Assembly (NCBI GenBank): GCA_049322755.1
Contig: JBMOQX010000071.1
Coordinates: 1-28,170 of the forward strand
DNA from: DATIUV01 sp049322755
Lineage (GTDB): Bacteria > Pseudomonadota > Gammaproteobacteria > Burkholderiales > UBA6910
DNA: 28,170 nt
Direction: 5' to 3'
A program made the translations under genes and the position numbers. Position 1 is the stretch's first letter, and each line of letters opens with the position of its first letter. The notes under the pieces are model-generated. The model did no database searches and was not told where the DNA came from. It was given only the letters and a program-made list of their open reading frames with translations. This document shows positions 23,575-28,170 of this stretch, piece by piece.

Positions 23575-24560
23575 GGGACAGCCGCTGGACATGGCATGGT
23601 GGCGGCATCGCGGCGGCGCGTGCCCATTTCGACGAAGGGCCCGATGCCTGGCTAGACCTCTCGACCGGCATCAATCCGCATGCGTGGCCCGGTGCCGACG
23701 CCATCAGCATCGACTGGCGCAGTTTGCCGGACGAGCATGGCCTGCGCGGTCTCGAGCAAGCCGCAGCCGCGCACTTCGGCTGCGATGCGGGCCACGTCTG
23801 CGCCGTTCCGGGGACGGAGGTCGGCCTGCGGCTTGCCGGAGCGCTTCTCCCGCGGCCCGTCTTCCACCTGGTGCCGACGTACCGGACGCACGGCGAGATG
23901 GTGGCGGAGAGCCTGCCCCTGCCGATCGAAGAGGTTGCAGCGGCCGACGGCGCAACGTTGGTTCTCGCCAATCCCAACAACCCCGACGGACGCCTGCTCG
24001 GCCGCGACGCGCTGATAGACCTGCTCGCCCGGCGGCGACGGACAGGGTGGCTCGTGCTCGATGAAGCCTTCGCCGACTGTCATCCGGAGCTGAGCCTCGC
24101 CAGTGAGATCAACGACCGCCGGCGGCTCCTGATCTTCCGCTCGTTCGGCAAGTTCTTCGGCCTTGCAGGGCTCCGCCTCGGGTTCGTGCTCGGCCCGCGC
24201 GACGTGATCGGACAGCTTCGCCAGCGGCTCGGCGCGTGGCCGGTTTCGGCGGCAGCAATCGCCATCGGCACCGCCGCCTATCGCGACGCCGACTGGACAT
24301 GCGGGATGCGCACGCGCCTCGTGCGGGAAGCCGAGGCGCTCGACGCCGGGCTGCTCGGCCTCGGCTATACCGCCGTCGGCGGATGTCCGCTGTTTCGGTT
24401 GATCGAGTGCAGCGCTGCGCACCCGCTGTTCGAACGCCTGGCAGGCCGATCGATCCTGACGCGCCCGTTCGACGCGCAGCCAGGCTGGCTCCGGATCGGC
24501 TTGCCCGGCAGTGACGAAGGCTTGGCGCGCCTGCTTGCGGCGATCACTGGTCGTGGCTGA
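23571..24560 (+). CDS. cobC: Threonine-phosphate decarboxylase (CobC/CobD-type PLP enzyme)
   Basis: This is a class I/II aminotransferase-fold PLP enzyme of 329 residues that makes (R)-1-amino-2-propanol phosphate for the corrin side chain. It is named CobC in Pseudomonas and CobD in Salmonella. The family N-terminus HGGGIAAARAHF is followed by LDLSTGINPHAWP, LVLANPNNPDG and VLDEAFADC. The PLP lysine is K194 in RSFGKFFGLAGLRLG. GTG 23571 overlaps cobS in a GTGA. No threonine kinase that would make its substrate (PduX- or BluE-like) is found in the window. The next gene, cobD/cbiB, uses the product. Confidence 0.92.
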   Translation: MRDSRWTWHGGGIAAARAHFDEGPDAWLDLSTGINPHAWPGADAISIDWRSLPDEHGLRGLEQAAAAHFGCDAGHVCAVPGTEVGLRLAGALLPRPVFHLVPTYRTHGEMVAESLPLPIEEVAAADGATLVLANPNNPDGRLLGRDALIDLLARRRRTGWLVLDEAFADCHPELSLASEINDRRRLLIFRSFGKFFGLAGLRLGFVLGPRDVIGQLRQRLGAWPVSAAAIAIGTAAYRDADWTCGMRTRLVREAEALDAGLLGLGYTAVGGCPLFRLIECSAAHPLFERLAGRSILTRPFDAQPGWLRIGLPGSDEGLARLLAAITGRG

Positions 24561-25506
24561 TCCCGTCGCACTCGCGGCACTGGCCTTCGATGCGGCCGTG
24601 GGCTGGCCGACGGCGCTTTATCGCCGCGTCGGCCATCCGGTAGGCCTGTTCGCAAGGATGATCGCGGCGTGCGAGCGCAGGTGGAATCGCCCGCAACTGG
24701 GCGCGCAGCGGCGCCGCATTCTCGGCGTGTTCACGGTTGTCATCCTGATCGCCGTCGTGGCGGGAGGAGCGACGCTCCTTCACCTGCTCGTCGAGCGCCT
24801 GCTCGGGTCGCTGTGGTGGATCGGCGTCGCCCTGCTGTCATGGCCCGCGCTCGCGCTGCGCAGCCTCTACAATCATGTCCTACCGGTCGCGGCCGCGCTT
24901 CGCGGCGGCGATCTGGAGGGCGCACGCCAGGCCGTGTCGATGATCGTGGGCCGCGACACCAGCACCCTCGACGAGGCAGGGGTTGCGCGTGCGGCGATCG
25001 AAAGCCTTTCGGAAAGCTTCTGCGACGGCATCGTCGCGCCGATGTTCTGGCTGCTTGTCGCCGGCCTGCCCGGTGTCTGGGCGTACAAGGCGATCAACAC
25101 CGCCGACAGTATGATCGGGCATCGCGAGGAGCGCTGGCGAGCGTTCGGATGGGCGGCAGCGCGGACGGATGATCTGCTCAACCTCGTACCGGCGCGTATA
25201 GGTGGGGTCATCATCTGCGTGGCCGGGCTCGGGGGGTGGAAGACGCTGTGGCGCGATCATGCGCGACACGCTTCTCCCAATGCGGGCTGGACCGAGGCGG
25301 CGATGGCAGGGGCGCTCGACCTGCGTCTCGCTGGGCCGGTCCTCTACGATGGGCTGGTCTCGCATAAAGAATGGATCGGCGACGGGCGTGTCGCGGCGGA
25401 TGCCGACGATGTAGCGCGCGCGCTGCGGGTGTATGTTCGCGCGTGCCTGTTGCTCGCGCTGTTGGTTGCCGGTGCTGCGTGGGGAGGATATCGATGGGTG
25501 CCCTGA
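24553..25506 (+). CDS. cobD: CobD/CbiB, adenosylcobinamide(-phosphate) synthase
   Basis: This membrane protein attaches aminopropanol (phosphate) to adenosylcobyric acid. The 317-residue sequence has several hydrophobic helices and the CbiB signatures GWPTALYRRVGHPVG, GRDTSTLDEAGVARAAIESL, SESFCDGIVAPMFW, YKAINTADSMIGHR and WAAARTDDLLNLVPARI. I start it at GTG 24553, which gives the usual short N-terminus and an 8-nt overlap with the preceding gene. GTG 24511 would overlap by 50 nt and adds unrelated sequence. The 3' end overlaps cobQ by 13 nt and contains the cobQ Shine-Dalgarno site. Confidence 0.93.
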   Translation: MADPVALAALAFDAAVGWPTALYRRVGHPVGLFARMIAACERRWNRPQLGAQRRRILGVFTVVILIAVVAGGATLLHLLVERLLGSLWWIGVALLSWPALALRSLYNHVLPVAAALRGGDLEGARQAVSMIVGRDTSTLDEAGVARAAIESLSESFCDGIVAPMFWLLVAGLPGVWAYKAINTADSMIGHREERWRAFGWAAARTDDLLNLVPARIGGVIICVAGLGGWKTLWRDHARHASPNAGWTEAAMAGALDLRLAGPVLYDGLVSHKEWIGDGRVAADADDVARALRVYVRACLLLALLVAGAAWGGYRWVP

Positions 25507-26951
25507 TGCTGCAAGGCACGGGATCGGACGTCGGCAAATCGGTGCTGGCCGCTGGGCTCTGCCGCGCCCTTGCGAACCGCGGCCTTACGGTGCGCCCCTT
25601 CAAGCCGCAGAACATGTCGAACAACGCGGCCGTTACTGTCGATGGGGGCGAGATCGGCCGGGCACAGGCGCTCCAGGCGATCGCCTGCCGTGTCGAGCCG
25701 CACACCGACATGAACCCGGTGCTGCTCAAGCCGCAGGCCGATCACACCTCGCAGCTTGTCGTCCACGGCCGGGTGCGGGGCGCCATCGGCGCCGACTACA
25801 GACAAAAGCGGGGTGCGCTTCTCCCCGACGTGCTCGCGAGTTGGGAGCGTCTGCGCGCGCAATGCGACATTGTCGTCGTGGAGGGTGCGGGCTCGCCGGC
25901 GGAGATCAACCTGCGCAGCGGCGACATCGCCAACATGGGCTTCGCGCGCGCGGCGCAGGTGCCCGTCGTGCTGGTCGGGGACATCGACCGTGGCGGCGTG
26001 ATTGCTGCGCTGGTAGGGACCCGTACCGTGCTCGACCCGGCAGACGCGGCGATGATCCGGGGTTTCATCATCAACAAGTTCCGCGGCCGAGCGGCGCTGT
26101 TCGAGGACGGATATCGGCAGATCGAGGCGCTGTCGGGCTGGCGTGGCTACGGCGTGGTACCCTGGCTTCGCGCCACGTCGCGCCTGCCTGCCGAGGACGC
26201 GGTGGTGCTCGAACGCGATCCGGGGAGGACCTCCGGCGGACTGAAGATTGCCTGCCCGATGCTTCCCCGTATCGCGAACTTCGACGACCTCGATCCGCTG
26301 AAGGCGGAAAGCGCGGTCGAACTGGTGATGGTTCCCGCCGGCCAGCCGATCCCGCAGGACTGCGCGCTGATCATCCTGCCAGGCTCCAAGGCGACGATCG
26401 CCGACATGTCGGCCATGCACGCGCAGGGTTGGAACATCGACATTCTCGCGCATCATCGTAGGGGCGGCAGGGTTCTCGGGATCTGCGGCGGCTATCAGAT
26501 GCTTGGCCGGCGTATCAGCGATCCGCACGGCATCGAAGGTCCGGCAGGAGAAGTGCCCGGCTTGGGGCTGCTCGATGTCGAGACGGTCATGACCTCGCAG
26601 AAGGCGCTCCGCCGCATCGAGGGGACCGCACTCGGAGAGCCTTTTCAGGGCTTCGAGATGCACATGGGGGAGACCACGGGGGCAGACTGCGACCGCCCCT
26701 TTGCAATGCTCGACGGCGTCCGTCGCGACGGTGCCGTCAGCGCCGATGCTCGGGTCATGGGCAGCTATGTTCATGGGGCATTGGCCAGCACGGCGCTCCG
26801 CGCAAGCCTGCTCAAAATGCTCGGCGGCGCTACCGACGCAAACGATCACGCGAGCGCCGTCGATGCCGCACTCGACGAGATCGCCGGCGAGCTCGAGACG
26901 CATCTCGACGTGGACGGCCTGCTCAAGCTCGCCCAAGGAAGCCGCTCATGA
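25494..26951 (+). CDS. cobQ: CobQ, cobyric acid synthase
   Basis: CobQ amidates the b, d, e and g side chains of adenosylcobyrinic a,c-diamide with four glutamines. The 485-residue protein has the P-loop GTGSDVGKS (8-16), then PFKPQNMSNNAAV, GRAQALQAIAC and NPVLLKPQ. EGAGSPAEINL and VLVGDIDRGGVIAAL follow. The glutamine amidotransferase domain has C331 (GICGGYQML) and H427 (GSYVHG). ATG 25494 is supported by GGAGG (25483-25487) 6 nt upstream. The stop overlaps cobU (ATGA). Confidence 0.96.
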   Translation: MGALMLQGTGSDVGKSVLAAGLCRALANRGLTVRPFKPQNMSNNAAVTVDGGEIGRAQALQAIACRVEPHTDMNPVLLKPQADHTSQLVVHGRVRGAIGADYRQKRGALLPDVLASWERLRAQCDIVVVEGAGSPAEINLRSGDIANMGFARAAQVPVVLVGDIDRGGVIAALVGTRTVLDPADAAMIRGFIINKFRGRAALFEDGYRQIEALSGWRGYGVVPWLRATSRLPAEDAVVLERDPGRTSGGLKIACPMLPRIANFDDLDPLKAESAVELVMVPAGQPIPQDCALIILPGSKATIADMSAMHAQGWNIDILAHHRRGGRVLGICGGYQMLGRRISDPHGIEGPAGEVPGLGLLDVETVMTSQKALRRIEGTALGEPFQGFEMHMGETTGADCDRPFAMLDGVRRDGAVSADARVMGSYVHGALASTALRASLLKMLGGATDANDHASAVDAALDEIAGELETHLDVDGLLKLAQGSRS

Positions 26952-27454
26952 CCAGCCTTTTCGTGATCGGGGGCGCGCGCTCCGGAAAGAGCCGCTACGC
27001 TCAGGCACGTGCGGAGGCGACTGGCCGGTCACCGGTATTCATCGCCACCGCGCAGCCGTTCGACGGCGAGATGCGCGACCGCATCGCGCGGCACCAAGCC
27101 GACCGCTGCGACGAATGGGAAACGGTGGAGGCGCCTCTCGACCTCGCTGGCGCGGTAGGCCGCTATGGCGCGCCTGATCGCGTGCTATTGATCGACTGCA
27201 TCACGCTGTGGATCACCAATTTACTGCTGTCGGACGGAGACATCCCGGCGGCGCTCACGGCGTTCACCAGCGAGATAGGCCGGACAAAGGGACCCCTCAT
27301 TCTCGTGAGTAACGAAGTCGGCTGTGGGATCGTCCCGGAGAATGCCTTGGCGAGGCGCTTCCGGGATGAGGCGGGGTGGGTGAACCAGCACCTAGCGTCA
27401 TCTGTGGACGAAGTGCAGTTGGTGGTGGCGGGGATCCCTTTGAGACTGAAATAA
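26948..27454 (+). CDS. cobU: CobU/CobP, adenosylcobinamide kinase / guanylyltransferase
   Basis: This bifunctional enzyme phosphorylates adenosylcobinamide and attaches GMP, giving adenosylcobinamide-GDP for CobS. The 168-residue protein has the P-loop GGARSGKS (8-15), RIARHQ with the probable guanylylated H49, VLLIDCITLWITNLL, and VSNEVGCGIVPENALARRFRDEAGWVNQ. It ends with VQLVVAGIPLRLK. ATG 26948 overlaps the cobQ stop (ATGA). It is the last intact gene of the operon. After its stop the same frame stays open for another 72 codons (see next entry). Confidence 0.95.
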   Translation: MTSLFVIGGARSGKSRYAQARAEATGRSPVFIATAQPFDGEMRDRIARHQADRCDEWETVEAPLDLAGAVGRYGAPDRVLLIDCITLWITNLLLSDGDIPAALTAFTSEIGRTKGPLILVSNEVGCGIVPENALARRFRDEAGWVNQHLASSVDEVQLVVAGIPLRLK

Positions 27455-27673
27455 CCTTGTACGGCAACATGTGCAGTACGTGCGCACCCGGACACTTTCG
27501 AGCGTGTCGACCACATCCTCGGGGAAGCTTCCGCTTCTCATGCTTTCACCGAATGGGCCCGGCAGCGGTTGGAGAGGATGGAAGCCCAACTGCAGCTGTC
27601 GACGATTGTCGCTGAGGTCTCAGAGATGGAGGCCTTCACGGTGCAGGACGACGCCAGCAGCCTGGGAGGGTGA
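27455..27673 (+). pseudogene. Possible gene remnant after cobU
   Basis: In the cobU frame, right after its stop, 72 sense codons read like real protein (FERVDHILGEASASHAFTEW..., then a helical ERMEAQLQLSTIVAEVSEMEAF) and end at a TGA. There is no ATG or GTG start before the middle of the frame. I do not recognise the sequence. It may be the C-terminal fragment of a gene whose front was lost when the island boundary or a deletion formed, or a chance open frame. Confidence 0.3.
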
Positions 27674-27717
27674 TCCAAGCGCCGCCTCTGCTCACGGCCT
27701 TCTCAGTCATCTGCGCG

Positions 27718-27752
27718 GGAATTATCGCGCATCTCAGATGCGCGATAATTCC
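27718..27752. repeat. Perfect 17-bp palindrome with 1-nt centre
   Basis: The left arm GGAATTATCGCGCATCT (27718-27734) is the exact reverse complement of 27736-27752, with a single C at 27735. It lies about 265 nt after the cobU stop in non-coding DNA. No T tract flanks it, so a classical intrinsic terminator is unlikely. Perfect symmetry fits two fused element ends, a recombinase or resolvase site, or a cruciform. Confidence 0.7.
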
Positions 27753-28041
27753 GACTTACCGGTGCATACCTGTGCTGCGATGGAGCATGCTGAGACAGCT
27801 GTTAGATGATCTGACGGTATTTTCTTGAGTGCCTGCTCCCACCGAAGACCATCTCGGGATTTACCAAAAATGCGACGAACGGGGCGAATGGTGGCGATTG
27901 ATCTAGAAAGGCCGGTTTCCGATAACGGCGGATTTCGCCAATAAAATCAGCAGCGCAGCTTTTCCGCGGTGCCTGGGACGGTATCGCAGAGGCGAAGAAA
28001 TATTTTTGTTTTGGAAGATCAAACGGTTATGATGGGTGGGG
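27753..28041. other. Non-coding stretch before the right guaA-like repeat
   Basis: No gene, tRNA or clear terminator is visible. Composition becomes more AT-rich toward 28000-28030 (AAATATTTTTGTTTTGG), resembling the situation left of position 1749, where AT-rich DNA also abuts the guaA-tail sequence. Confidence 0.4.
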
Positions 28042-28059
28042 ATAATCGAGTGGGAATGA
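28042..28059 (+). repeat. guaA 3'-end-like sequence, putative right attachment site
   Basis: This reads Ile-Ile-Glu-Trp-Glu-stop, preceded by Gly and, three codons further back, by a stop, so it is again only a guaA tail and not a gene. It shares AATCGAGTGGGA-TGA with 1749-1766, same orientation, with one mismatch. It would form the other end of the B12 island. Confidence 0.5.
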
Positions 28060-28066
28060 ACGGCGG

Positions 28067-28170
28067 CTAGGATGCCTGTCCTCGGCGGCGACGCCCGGCC
28101 AGGGGCGCCGCCACGACGAAGCCCACGATGGCGGCGACGCCGGACCCGAAGACCATCAGGATCCTGGGCG
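28067..28170 (-). CDS. C-terminal end of an unknown membrane-anchored protein (partial)
   Basis: On the minus strand, a frame open from the window edge gives 33 residues and a TAG at 28069-28067. They form a hydrophobic segment (LMVFGSGVAAIVGFVVAAPL) followed by GRRRRGQAS. One C-terminal transmembrane helix plus an Arg-rich tail fits a tail-anchored protein or a sorting-signal type C-terminus such as PEP-CTERM, but the usual PEP motif is not in view. The stop lies 7 bp beyond the guaA-like repeat, so this gene would belong to the flanking DNA. Confidence 0.45.
   Translation of the reverse strand, partial: PRILMVFGSGVAAIVGFVVAAPLAGRRRRGQAS

Larger units (their letters stand above)
1749..28059. 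mobile_element. Putative guaA-targeted genomic island carrying the B12 locus
   Basis: The segment between the two guaA-tail repeats is about 26.3 kb and contains the whole cobalt-uptake and cobalamin-synthesis locus and little else. Both repeats sit in AT-rich non-coding DNA, and IS remnants lie just outside the left one. Neither repeat is preceded by an intact guaA, so if the idea is right this is one module of a tandem array or a decayed island. No integrase, excisionase or transfer gene was found inside. The claim rests on the repeats and context. Confidence 0.4.

Noticed and set aside
25344..26936. A 530-codon open frame antisense to cobQ
   Set aside because: It is the reverse-strand shadow of a high-GC gene. 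The product is Arg/His-rich with no recognisable family, whereas cobQ on the + strand has every catalytic motif.
27718..27752. Palindrome as a CRISPR repeat or intrinsic terminator
   Set aside because: There is a single copy with no spacer array, and no T tract on either side.
1..28170. tRNA or rRNA genes and CRISPR arrays
   Set aside because: No cloverleaf with a conserved T-loop, no rRNA-like blocks and no regularly spaced repeats were seen on either strand.

Overview
The window is high-GC DNA of alphaproteobacterial character. A sphingomonad-type host is my best guess, from the IS families, TonB-dependent uptake and the oxygen-dependent CobG/CobF/CobN form of the B12 pathway, but this is inference. 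It carries an almost complete aerobic (late cobalt insertion) adenosylcobalamin biosynthesis locus, nearly all on the + strand.

Layout. 1-1.46 kb is an insertion-sequence graveyard: a 3'-truncated IS110-type transposase (minus strand), apparently cut by the end of another IS at about position 126, then the 3' remnant of an IS3-family transposase. 1.46-2.5 kb has no gene. It holds an AT-rich stretch, an 18-bp sequence that looks like the last codons of guaA (T-I-E-W-E-stop, 1749-1766), and a cobalamin riboswitch (2113-2315). 2.5-5.6 kb is a two-gene cobalt-uptake unit: a TonB-dependent outer-membrane receptor and a NiCoT-family permease. A second, near-identical cobalamin riboswitch (5730-5932) precedes the main run of 22 genes, 6126-27454: cobW, cobN, cobG, cobH, cobI, cobJ, cobK (opposite strand), cobL, cobE, cobM, cobB, cobA, cobF, cobO, bluB, a DUF1636 ferredoxin-like gene, cobT, cobC-type phosphatase, cobS, cobC-type decarboxylase, cobD/cbiB, cobQ, cobU/cobP. 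27.45-28.07 kb is non-coding or decayed, with a perfect 35-nt palindrome. A second guaA-tail-like sequence (28042-28059) follows, then the C-terminal end of a minus-strand gene that runs off the window.

How the genes work together. The receptor and permease should bring cobalt into the cell. CobA starts the corrinoid branch from uroporphyrinogen III. CobI, G, J, M, F, K, L and H build hydrogenobyrinic acid, with CobE as accessory protein. CobB amidates it, CobN (needing partners not seen here) inserts cobalt, CobO adenosylates, CobQ amidates to cobyric acid, and the decarboxylase plus CobD attach aminopropanol. CobU/CobP activates the side chain. BluB, CobT and the phosphatase supply the dimethylbenzimidazole ribazole, and CobS joins the halves. 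Most junctions overlap by 1-14 nt, often as NTGA, which implies one translationally coupled transcript repressed by B12 through the second riboswitch.

Main points beyond annotation: (1) guaA-tail repeats flank the whole locus, suggesting a roughly 26.3-kb genomic-island module; (2) cobK lies antisense inside the operon, and its start codon interlocks with that of cobL; (3) bluB probably begins at a CTG codon; (4) the riboswitch leaders are duplicated, including a conserved hairpin after the aptamer; (5) CobS/CobT chelatase subunits, a cobalt reductase and a threonine kinase are absent.
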